A stretch of 38,356 nucleotides of DNA from Anaerolineaceae bacterium (GTDB taxonomy: Bacteria > Chloroflexota > Anaerolineae > Promineifilales > Promineifilaceae): contig PABI01000093.1 of the NCBI GenBank assembly GCA_002699125.1, positions 1 to 38,356 of the forward strand, read 5' to 3'. The translations under genes and the position numbers were made by a program. Shown here piece by piece: positions 23,541 through 30,770 of the stretch (position 1 is its first letter; each line of letters begins with the position of its first letter). Below the pieces are notes generated by a model. It was not told where the DNA came from. It was given only the letters and a program-made list of their open reading frames with translations, and made no database searches.

Positions 23541-24479
23541 ATGAGATATAAAATTGTTGCTGATGTAGTTGGAAAATCCCTTCTTTTAGAGAATCTAAAT
23601 TTTGAATTAGCACCATTTTTGGTGGAGTTTAATTCCAATGAAGCAAATATGCTTGAGTCGATATCGGTTAGTGTCAAAGTTGAAGACATAGAGGGATTTT
23701 TACCCTCAATTGATCAAGTAAATCAACAGTTACGAATTTCGATTGTTGCTCCACCTTATCGCCCCCAGATTATGAAATTGCTGCAAACTATAGAATCGGT
23801 AGGAAGCTATTTGTTTCGTTTTGAGAAAATTTTATGGGAGTTTCCAACAGAACAGTGGATTCCGGAAAATGAATCAGAACATGAAAAGATAAAATTGCTT
23901 CAATTTGAAAGGCTCGACAAGAAACCGGAATATCAACCTCGGAAAGTGACGAAAGAATTAGCATTCCAGTTATTGATTGAACACACAAAGTTTGATGATC
24001 TGATAATTCCTTTGGCATTTTATCGGGAAGGAACAGCAGAGTTTGACAATAGGCGCTATGTCAAAGCGTATTTTGAATTCTATTTCGTTTTAGAAGATCT
24101 TTTTGGTGAAGGAAAAACACGCAATCGAGATGTGATGGATAAATTCATTGAATCTGAAACTTTAAAAAATGCTGTTGAGGCGACACTCAATCTATTTTCA
24201 ATGAAGGCAAAAAGTGATAGGGATTTATCAAGACTCTTTGCAGAACGAAATTGTGGATATGATTTTGAAGGTGCAATAAAGTTTATTGTGCTTACTAGAG
24301 GGACCCTGCATCACTTTTCGCAAAGGAGTTCACTAAAAACTGCAACGCCATTCAATGTTAGCATGTTTCGTACGGAAGCGTTTTTACTTATGCATATTTG
24401 CGAACTCTGTTTTGCTCAAATTGTTGCGGAAAGGTCACCGTCTTTTGGAAACTTGATTGAGGGTGCAATTAATTATTAA
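23541..24479 (+). CDS. AT-rich protein of unknown function, possible HEPN-like domain
   Basis: A soluble 312-residue protein I cannot assign to a family. The N-terminal half is a mixed alpha/beta region. The C-terminal half (about 145-305) is helical and contains KFIVLTRGTLHHF, where R-X4-H matches the catalytic pattern of HEPN ribonucleases and apea-like domains, preceded by a helix of the 'AYFEFYFVLEDLFGEGKTRN' type seen in such proteins. This is a motif match only. GAGGG at 23531-23535 fixes the ATG. The gene is AT-rich and lacks the ACGGCCGT palindrome found in its neighbours, suggesting acquisition by transfer. A defence or toxin-like role is a reasonable but unproven idea. It converges on ftsK with a 27-bp gap. 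Confidence 0.72.
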   Translation: MRYKIVADVVGKSLLLENLNFELAPFLVEFNSNEANMLESISVSVKVEDIEGFLPSIDQVNQQLRISIVAPPYRPQIMKLLQTIESVGSYLFRFEKILWEFPTEQWIPENESEHEKIKLLQFERLDKKPEYQPRKVTKELAFQLLIEHTKFDDLIIPLAFYREGTAEFDNRRYVKAYFEFYFVLEDLFGEGKTRNRDVMDKFIESETLKNAVEATLNLFSMKAKSDRDLSRLFAERNCGYDFEGAIKFIVLTRGTLHHFSQRSSLKTATPFNVSMFRTEAFLLMHICELCFAQIVAERSPSFGNLIEGAINY

Positions 24480-24506
24480 AGTTTTGCTCTTCTCCCCATC
24501 ACAAAC

Positions 24507-26705
24507 CTACGATTGCAACAAATCATCCAGCGGATCATCATCTTCATCTACCAGGGTGCGGCGGGTTTTGCCGCCGGACTTGGGGTCTTCAACCAGGCCC
24601 ATCTCGTAGAGGTGCTCCATGAGGCGGGCGGCGCGCGGATAGCCCAGGCGCAGCTTGCGCTGCAAGAAGGAGGCGGAAATCGTGTCGTTTTTCTGGGCCA
24701 GCTCGATGGCTGCTTCCAGCAGGCTGTCCGTTTCGTCCAGCAGGGCGTATTTGGCGATGAGGCTTTCCCAGGGGGCGGGAATCGGCTCAAAATCGTCGGG
24801 GGTATTTTTATGCCAGAAGTTTACAATGCGCTCAATCTCGTTATCGGAAGGGAAGACGCCCTGGACGCGCACCGGGGCGCTGGCTTCGGGCGAAAGGAAG
24901 AGCATGTCGCCTTTGCCCAGCAGTTGGTCCGCGCCGGTGGTGTCTAAAATGACGCGGGAATCGACGTTGGAGGCCACGGCAAAGGAGAGCCGGGCGGGGA
25001 AGTTGGCTTTGATCAGCCCGGTGATGACGTCGGTAGACGGCCGTTGCGTAGCCACCACCAAATGCATCCCCGTTGCCCGGGCCATCTGTGCCAGGCGGCA
25101 TAGGGTGCGTTCCACGTCGCCGGGGTAGGTGTGCATCAAATCGGCCAGCTCGTCGATGAAGACGGCGATGTAGGGCAGCTTGCGGCGCGTTTTGTCACCC
25201 GCGATCTTACGATTGTAACCGCCGATATTGCGTGCGTTTACCTGAGCAAACATCTCGTAGCGACGGTCCATTTCGGCAGTGAGCCAGCGCAGCACGCCCA
25301 CAGCCCGGTCCGCCTCCACCTCCACCTGCCCAATCAGGTGAGGCAGCCCATTAAACCGTACCAGCTCCACTTTTTTGGGATCAATCATCACCAGATGCAG
25401 ATTTTCTGGCGTGTTGTTGAACACTAGGCAGGTAACAAGGGTGTTGATGCAGACGGACTTACCGGAGCCGGTGGTCCCGGCGATGAGGAGGTGGGGCATC
25501 TTGTCTAGATCGATGGCCACGGGCACGCCAGAGACATCTTTGCCCAGGGCAACGGCCAGGTGGGAACTGTGCCGGACAAATTCCGGGGATTCCACGATTG
25601 AGCGCAGATTGACAACGGCCGTTTCCGAATTCGGCACTTCCACACCCACAATGCCCCGGCCGGGCACCGGTGCCTGGATGCGCAGCCGGGTGGCGGCCAG
25701 CGCCAGGGCCAAATCTTTGCGCAGGGCAGCAATCTGGTTGATGCGCACCTTTTTTTGCTGCGGTTCGCCGTCAGGTCCGGTGCGTTCTACGTAACCTGGC
25801 TCCACGCCAAACTGGGTGATGGCCGGGCCGCGCTGAATTTGCGTCACGGTGGCGGGGATGCCAAAATGAGCCAGCGTTTCTTCGATGATCTGCTTCTTCT
25901 CGTCGATCTCCTCTTTGCTCATGACGACGTCGCTGCCTTCCTCCAGCAGGGAGAGCGGCGGCAGGCGTTTGCTGCGTTTGGCGGGATCGGTGTAAACGGC
26001 CGTATCGTCAATAATCAACAGCTCGTCGGGATCGGGCGCAGGGGGCGGTTCCGGTAGAGGCAGCTGGGCGGCCCGTTCTGGCTGCGCCACAGGCCGTGGT
26101 GCTGGTTCTGGGGGCGCAAGCTCCTGCGAAAGTTGGCGCAGCCGGACCGAGAGCGTGTTCAATCCGGTAAGGAAATCATCCCAGGTGAAACCGGCCATCA
26201 GGCTGATGCCGTAGGCCAGCAGCAGCAAATAAAAACCGTTGGTCAAAAACGGGCCAAAAAAGTCCAGCAGCGGCTCAGACAAGGCCCAGCCGACCAGTCC
26301 GCCACCTTTGCCCAGATGGGCTTCAGGCAGCGTGGCCCCGCTGAACTGGAAGCTAAGCGGCAGCAGGGTGAGCAGCACCAGCTCAAACCCAATCACCTGG
26401 GCGACACGTATTTCGTACGGCCGTTCTACCTGGCGCAGCGTCAGATGCAAACCGCCTGCCGACAATGAAAGCAGCAGCGGGTATGCTGCCCAGCCAAACC
26501 CCTCACGAAACAGGCAAAGCCAGACGCCGGGACAGGCGTTGTTGGGCAAGCTGAGCAGGGCCAGGAAAATAAGAAAGGAAATGGTGAAGAGGATGATGCC
26601 AGCGATCTCGATGCGCCAGGGCATCAGGCTGTTGATGAGGCGTTCGTCCCATGTGGGGGGCGGCGGCTCTGGGGTCTTACGGCCGCCAGATTTTGTTCGT
26701 GCCAT
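24507..26705 (-). CDS. ftsK: DNA translocase FtsK/SpoIIIE
   Basis: A 732-residue membrane-anchored DNA pump that clears and segregates chromosome termini at the division septum. Four transmembrane helices occupy about 30-185, followed by a Pro-rich linker (about 200-235). The alpha/beta motor has Walker A GTTGSGKS (Lys416), Walker B VFIDELADLM and the ATQRPS segment. The C-terminal winged-helix gamma domain (about 660-720, SASFLQRKLRLGYPRAARLMEHLYEMG) would read the KOPS-like polarity sequences. Length is that of the shorter SpoIIIE type. The start is ATG 26703-26705, without an obvious ribosome binding site. It follows the S1-domain gene in the same direction. Confidence 0.95.
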   Translation of the reverse strand: MARTKSGGRKTPEPPPPTWDERLINSLMPWRIEIAGIILFTISFLIFLALLSLPNNACPGVWLCLFREGFGWAAYPLLLSLSAGGLHLTLRQVERPYEIRVAQVIGFELVLLTLLPLSFQFSGATLPEAHLGKGGGLVGWALSEPLLDFFGPFLTNGFYLLLLAYGISLMAGFTWDDFLTGLNTLSVRLRQLSQELAPPEPAPRPVAQPERAAQLPLPEPPPAPDPDELLIIDDTAVYTDPAKRSKRLPPLSLLEEGSDVVMSKEEIDEKKQIIEETLAHFGIPATVTQIQRGPAITQFGVEPGYVERTGPDGEPQQKKVRINQIAALRKDLALALAATRLRIQAPVPGRGIVGVEVPNSETAVVNLRSIVESPEFVRHSSHLAVALGKDVSGVPVAIDLDKMPHLLIAGTTGSGKSVCINTLVTCLVFNNTPENLHLVMIDPKKVELVRFNGLPHLIGQVEVEADRAVGVLRWLTAEMDRRYEMFAQVNARNIGGYNRKIAGDKTRRKLPYIAVFIDELADLMHTYPGDVERTLCRLAQMARATGMHLVVATQRPSTDVITGLIKANFPARLSFAVASNVDSRVILDTTGADQLLGKGDMLFLSPEASAPVRVQGVFPSDNEIERIVNFWHKNTPDDFEPIPAPWESLIAKYALLDETDSLLEAAIELAQKNDTISASFLQRKLRLGYPRAARLMEHLYEMGLVEDPKSGGKTRRTLVDEDDDPLDDLLQS

Positions 26706-26729
26706 ACCAGTAGGTAACTGGGTCCTTGA

Positions 26730-26761
26730 GTAATTGGGTAGTTATTCAGCTACCCAATTAC
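26730..26761. repeat. Perfect 12-bp inverted repeat between the S1 gene and ftsK
   Basis: GTAATTGGGTAG (26730-26741) and CTACCCAATTAC (26750-26761) are exact reverse complements with an 8-base loop. There is no T run on the minus strand. It could be a dispersed palindromic repeat or an mRNA processing site in a shared transcript. Confidence 0.65.
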
Positions 26762-26784
26762 ACTTGTTACAAGTTCAGCCCAGT

Positions 26785-27801
26785 CTAATCAACGTCATCG
26801 ACCGTGACGCCGCGTAGGGTGAGGGCCAGCCGCTTGTTGGCTCCGTCTACTTTGAGCACGCGGGCAACAACGATTTGCCCTTTTTGCACGACGTTGCGCG
26901 GATGGAGGAAGACGCCTTCAGCCAGCTGAGAGATATGGATAAGCCCTTCCAGCTCATCTTCGATCATGACAAAGGCACCAAAGCTAACCACGTTGCTGAT
27001 GACGCCTTCAACCAACTGCCCCGGCTTGAACCGTTCATCGACGGTGAGCCAGGGGTTTTCGCGCATTCGTTTAAGGCTGAGAGCAACACGGCCGTTTTCT
27101 GAATCAACATTCAAGACTTTTACACGCACTTCCTGGTCTGGTTCCAAAATATCGCTGGGGTGAATAACGCGGCTCCAGGACAGCTCGGAAATATGAATGA
27201 GACCTTCTACGCCGCCTAAATCGACAAAAGCACCAAAGTTTGTCAGATTGGTGACGGTGCCTTCATGAATTTGGCCCGGTTCAATGCGGAAAAAAAGCTT
27301 TTCCCGCTGGTCCGCTTCGACCAGGGTTGCCCGCTCCGAAAAAATCAGCCGGTTCAACTCGCGGTTCAGCTCAATAATTTTGAGGGTAAGCTCTTGCGCT
27401 TGCCATTGGCGCAGCGCGTTTAGACGTTCGCTTTCCAGATGGAATTGGGGGAAGTCAATCAGTTGTGAGGCGGGCACAAAGCCTTGCAGCCCGCGCCACT
27501 GCACCAACAAGCCCCCCTTGTTGAAGCCGATGATAGATAACGTGAGGGTTTCGTCAGCGTCCATGATTTCCTGGGCCTGTAACCATGGATCAGCTTCTTC
27601 CGGGCGCTCGCCATCGGACCAACGGAAACGGCCGTCTATGCGTCGATTTAAAGGAAGCCATTTGCTGCCGTCCCGCGGGGCCTCTGGCTTGTTGTCTGTG
27701 GGAAGCAGCGCCTCCTCTTGTTCAAAAAGGGCGGCCCAATAGGCATCATCAGATTGCTGTTGAGGGGACATTTCGGGGGAGGTGTCTGCTGTCATTTCCA
27801 T
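26785..27801 (-). CDS. S1 RNA-binding domain protein (RpsA-like)
   Basis: A 338-residue protein with three S1 (OB-fold) RNA-binding domains. A Glu/Asp/Pro-rich N-terminal tail (1 to about 75) is followed by a divergent domain (about 80-150, GLLVQWRGLQGFVPASQL) and two canonical ones (about 175-245, GTVTNLTNFGAFVDLGGVEG; and about 262-330, GVISNVVSFGAFVMIEDELEG). It resembles the short ribosomal protein S1 forms of Chloroflexota and Actinobacteria, which help mRNA binding to the 30S subunit. Start choice is uncertain: ATG at 27801, 27795 and 27843 are all in frame; I prefer 27801. A near-consensus promoter at 27865-27892 drives it, fitting high expression. Confidence 0.88.
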   Translation of the reverse strand: MEMTADTSPEMSPQQQSDDAYWAALFEQEEALLPTDNKPEAPRDGSKWLPLNRRIDGRFRWSDGERPEEADPWLQAQEIMDADETLTLSIIGFNKGGLLVQWRGLQGFVPASQLIDFPQFHLESERLNALRQWQAQELTLKIIELNRELNRLIFSERATLVEADQREKLFFRIEPGQIHEGTVTNLTNFGAFVDLGGVEGLIHISELSWSRVIHPSDILEPDQEVRVKVLNVDSENGRVALSLKRMRENPWLTVDERFKPGQLVEGVISNVVSFGAFVMIEDELEGLIHISQLAEGVFLHPRNVVQKGQIVVARVLKVDGANKRLALTLRGVTVDDVD

Positions 27802-27864
27802 TACTCGCTTGTTATTTAAATTGCACGCGGAAGAAAGTGGCATAAAACATAAAGTTGTGGCTCA

Positions 27865-27892
27865 ATTATAAGCCGAGATGATCTCCTGTCAA
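27865..27892 (-). promoter_or_regulatory. Near-consensus sigma-70 promoter of the S1-domain gene
   Basis: On the minus strand TTGACA (plus 27887-27892) and TATAAT (plus 27865-27870) are both perfect consensus hexamers with a 16-base spacer. Transcription would begin near 27858. This is the best promoter in the window and it overlaps the space shared with the divergent biotin ligase gene. Confidence 0.82.
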
Positions 27893-27945
27893 ACGGAAAT
27901 TTTGCATGAAATTTATTGCGTTACACTGGTAAAACAAGGTGCAGA

Positions 27946-28767
27946 ATGGAAAAATTTTTGTCAGAAACGGTCGTTACCCATTCTCTTGCCACTCGTTGGC
28001 TGGGGAAAAAGTGCCAGGTGCTGCCGGAAGTTGACTCCGCCAATGATTTACTCAAAGAAATGGTGCAACAGGGCAGCGATGATTCACCGCCTGCCGGCTT
28101 TGTGCTGCTGACTGAATATCAACGAAAAGGGCGGGGGCGTTTGGCCCGCCATTGGGAAGCACCAAAAGGCAGTTCGCTGCTGCTTTCTATGCTGTTTCGG
28201 CCCAACTGGCCCGCTGCCCAGGCCAACTGGCTGACGATGTTGGTAAGCCTGGCCGCTGTCGAGGCAATTGCTGCCCACACAAACCTGGAAGCTGGTCTCA
28301 AGTGGCCCAACGATGTAATGGTACGGCAAGAAAACAGCTGGCACAAGGTAAGCGGCATTTTGCAGGAAGGATCGTTTGGTGGAGACGGCCGTCTGCAATG
28401 GGCCATCGTCGGTATCGGCATCAACGTTAATATTCCAGCCGACGAACTGCCAGAAGGCATTACACCGCCAACTAGCCTGCTGGCAGCAACGGGGCAGTCT
28501 GTGTCACGCTTGCCGCTGCTGTGCACCTTTTTAGAACGTTTGGAGGAGCTGTATGATGGGGTGGGTAACGGCCGTTCCCCTCAACCGCTCTGGCAAAATA
28601 AGCTTATCACCCTGGGGCAGCCTGTGCGTGTAACCCATCACCAAACCAGCAATTCATTCATGGGCATTGCCGAAGCGACCGACAGTGCCGGGCACCTGCT
28701 GGTGCGTGATGAAGCAGGTAAGCTGCATACCGTTACCGCCGCTGACGTCACCCTGCGCGAAAAATAG
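27946..28767 (+). CDS. birA: Biotin--[acetyl-CoA-carboxylase] ligase
   Basis: A 273-residue class I biotin protein ligase that makes biotinyl-5'-AMP and attaches biotin to carboxylase carrier proteins. The biotin/ATP loop GRGRLARHWEAPKGSSLLLS is clear, as are LKWPNDVMV with the catalytic Lys, VSGIL, and GIGINVN. The C-terminal small domain (about 220-273) is present. There is no N-terminal helix-turn-helix, so unlike E. coli BirA it would not repress biotin genes. AAGG at 27936-27939 selects ATG 27946 over the upstream TTG. It is divergent from the S1 gene, and a weak promoter for the next gene follows. Confidence 0.93.
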   Translation: MEKFLSETVVTHSLATRWLGKKCQVLPEVDSANDLLKEMVQQGSDDSPPAGFVLLTEYQRKGRGRLARHWEAPKGSSLLLSMLFRPNWPAAQANWLTMLVSLAAVEAIAAHTNLEAGLKWPNDVMVRQENSWHKVSGILQEGSFGGDGRLQWAIVGIGINVNIPADELPEGITPPTSLLAATGQSVSRLPLLCTFLERLEELYDGVGNGRSPQPLWQNKLITLGQPVRVTHHQTSNSFMGIAEATDSAGHLLVRDEAGKLHTVTAADVTLREK

Positions 28768-28785
28768 TTATGGTCAAGTAAAAAC

Positions 28786-28814
28786 TTCGTTTTTCATTGT
28801 TTTTCCGCTACAAT
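28786..28814 (+). promoter_or_regulatory. Candidate promoter of the acidic membrane protein gene
   Basis: TTCGTT (28786-28791) and TACAAT (28809-28814) are 17 bases apart, about 100 bp before the ATG at 28914. The -10 is good and the -35 weak. Confidence 0.4.
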
Positions 28815-28913
28815 AGGAAAATCTTCGGCTCATTGCTAACGCTTCCCAACTGGCCGGAGCAAAGAACAATCGCCAGGCAGTTTTCGGCACCAACTGATGT
28901 GAGGTAAAAGCTC

Positions 28914-29276
28914 ATGACCGATTTTCGTGACAGTTTTGATGATGATCTTGACAACAATGTTGATGATGACTTTTCGGCATTTCGGGAAGATCTGTTCAGT
29001 GATGAAGAAGGCGCACCTCTGGCAGATGATCTGCCAGCCGTTGATGATATTGATGACGAATTTGAACAACTGCGCCGCAAAAGCGCCCGTGGTGAATCGC
29101 TGGATGATGATTTAGACAGCGACGACGCCTTTTTTAGCGAAGAAAGCAGTGGCGGCTCCGGTTTTGCCTGGCGCAACTTTACACCCGGCCAGCGGCTGAC
29201 GCTGGCCCTCTTGGTGCTGCTCAATATCATCATAGGCACCATTGGCTTGCTGGTGGTCACTGGCAATCTGGGTTAA
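28914..29276 (+). CDS. Small acidic tail-anchored membrane protein
   Basis: A 120-residue protein of unknown function. Residues 1 to about 85 are extremely acidic and probably disordered, with Asp/Glu-rich stretches such as FDDDLDNNVDDDFS and DSDDAFF. A single hydrophobic helix (about 96-116, LTLALLVLLNIIIGTIGLLVV) lies at the very C-terminus, followed by only TGNLG. This gives a tail-anchored layout with the acidic part in the cytoplasm. GAGG at 28901-28904 supports the ATG. A perfect bidirectional terminator follows. The acidic region could bind basic proteins or divalent metal ions, which is speculation. Confidence 0.75.
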   Translation: MTDFRDSFDDDLDNNVDDDFSAFREDLFSDEEGAPLADDLPAVDDIDDEFEQLRRKSARGESLDDDLDSDDAFFSEESSGGSGFAWRNFTPGQRLTLALLVLLNIIIGTIGLLVVTGNLG

Positions 29277-29350
29277 TTTTAAACGCTATTTTCTGAAAAC
29301 GATATTCCAGATTATTTACTCATCTAAAAATTCCCGGAGAATTTTACGAT

Positions 29351-29383
29351 AAAAAACAGGGCACGCGCTGTGCCCTGTTTTTT
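29351..29383. terminator. Bidirectional intrinsic terminator
   Basis: AAAAAACAGGGCAC (29351-29364) and GTGCCCTGTTTTTT (29370-29383) form a perfect 14-bp stem with a GCGCT loop, giving a T run on either strand. It separates the acidic protein gene from the convergent SPFH gene. Confidence 0.9.
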
Positions 29384-29412
29384 TGTTCTCAATTTGTAAC
29401 CATTCAGTCAAG

Positions 29413-29469
29413 AGATTGGACCAATTTGCAGGAAAATAAACTTTTCGCCAAAGTAAATTGGTCCAATCT
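29413..29469. repeat. 57-bp element with perfect 15-bp inverted arms
   Basis: AGATTGGACCAATTT (29413-29427) and AAATTGGTCCAATCT (29455-29469) are exact reverse complements flanking a 27-base centre. Each arm contains the self-complementary core TTGGACCAA/TTGGTCCAA. Placed right at the end of the SPFH gene and next to a terminator, it looks like a small palindromic mobile repeat rather than a second terminator. Confidence 0.7.
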
Positions 29470-29479
29470 TGTCTCAATT

Positions 29480-30664
29480 TTACGGTGAGGTGCCCGCATC
29501 GGGAACCACAGTTTGTCCGCCACCGGTTTCAACCGTGGGCACAATCCCTGGGCCCGGCAGCACCAGGGTGGGGATGGTCCCTTCTGGCGTAAAGATGATC
29601 TTGTCTGTGTCGTTGAGGGCGCTGGCGTTGGCTTGTACCAACAGCAACTGCACATATTCGGGATTGTCCTCGTAGATGAGGGCCAACGCCTGCTGAAAGG
29701 CCGTGTCTGCCTGGGCCTGAACCAGGGCAACTTCGGCCAAAATTTCGGCAATGCGTAAATCTTCTTCAGCCTGAAGCCGTTCATTTTCCTTGGTAGCCAG
29801 CAAAATGGCCTGGTCTTTGGCAATTTCCGCCAGGGAGTTTGCCTGTGTGGCTTCGATGACCACCAGTTGGGCTTGCAGGCGTTCCTGCTCTAGCTGTGCC
29901 AATATGATTTGCTGCCGCGTCTGCTCCTGAATCCGGCTTTGCTCTACGCGGATTTCACCTTCCTGCCGTGCTTGTTCTGCCGCCGCTTCGGCTTCGGCTT
30001 TTAGCTCGTCCTGAGCGGCCTTTTCTGTTTCTAATCGGCTTTGCACGATGGCGTCTAGAGCAGCCTGTACTTCAGGCGAGAGGATGACTTCAGGCACAAC
30101 CAGGTTTTCGATTCGAAGGCCAATGTCGGCTACCAGCCCATTCAACTCATCGTCAATGCAGGCACGCAGCTCATCGCGAGAAGTGCCAATGATGTTGTTG
30201 TCGAAGGTGCGATCGCCCACGCAAACCTTCATCGACTGGCGGGCTAAATCCTGAACGCGGGCGCTGGCCAGGCCGTTGTCCTGATAAATGCCCCGGTAAC
30301 GCGACCAGTTTAACCGAATCAGGTCGCCCTGGGCCAAATTGGGGCGGAAAATATCGCCGCTTACAGAGAGGCCAATGCGCTGCTTGTCTCGGGTAATGAT
30401 TTCTTCGTCCCGCACGGTGAAGGGGATGGCCTGGGCTGAGATGGTTTCGAGCGAAACAAACAGGCCAATGTCGCTGTAAACGCCAGACCCAACAACCTGG
30501 TAAATACGATTGTTGCGGAATTGAACGCCTACTTCCTGTTCTTCAACCGATTCCAGTATGTAGAAAAACTGTCCGGCAAACGAAAGCAAAACGATGATGC
30601 CGATGATGCCGAGTACAATGATGCCCACGCGGCGAAGACGTGAAAACAACATAGGGTTATTCAT
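29480..30664 (-). CDS. Membrane-anchored SPFH/band 7 (prohibitin-like) protein
   Basis: A 394-residue protein with one N-terminal transmembrane helix (about 12-34, VGIIVLGIIGIIVLLSFAG), an SPFH/prohibitin-like domain (about 40-215) starting EQEVGVQFRNNRIYQVVGSGVY, a long Ala/Glu/Gln-rich coiled coil (about 215-330) and a Gly/Pro/Thr-rich tail. Prohibitin-type proteins form rings on the membrane and modulate proteases or membrane domains. Two Cys in the SPFH domain (MKVCVGD, RACIDD) are unusual. AGGAG precedes the ATG on the minus strand. It lies 106 bp downstream of the penicillin acylase pair, so partial co-transcription is possible. Confidence 0.86.
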   Translation of the reverse strand: MNNPMLFSRLRRVGIIVLGIIGIIVLLSFAGQFFYILESVEEQEVGVQFRNNRIYQVVGSGVYSDIGLFVSLETISAQAIPFTVRDEEIITRDKQRIGLSVSGDIFRPNLAQGDLIRLNWSRYRGIYQDNGLASARVQDLARQSMKVCVGDRTFDNNIIGTSRDELRACIDDELNGLVADIGLRIENLVVPEVILSPEVQAALDAIVQSRLETEKAAQDELKAEAEAAAEQARQEGEIRVEQSRIQEQTRQQIILAQLEQERLQAQLVVIEATQANSLAEIAKDQAILLATKENERLQAEEDLRIAEILAEVALVQAQADTAFQQALALIYEDNPEYVQLLLVQANASALNDTDKIIFTPEGTIPTLVLPGPGIVPTVETGGGQTVVPDAGTSP

Positions 30665-30770
30665 GGTTGCTCCTTGAAATTGGAAAGTTTACTTGGTTTT
30701 TGCTCAGGAGATAGTACGCTATTTTGCGTTTTTTTGTTTCAACCAATTGTCCTAGAATGGCATTGTGGAG

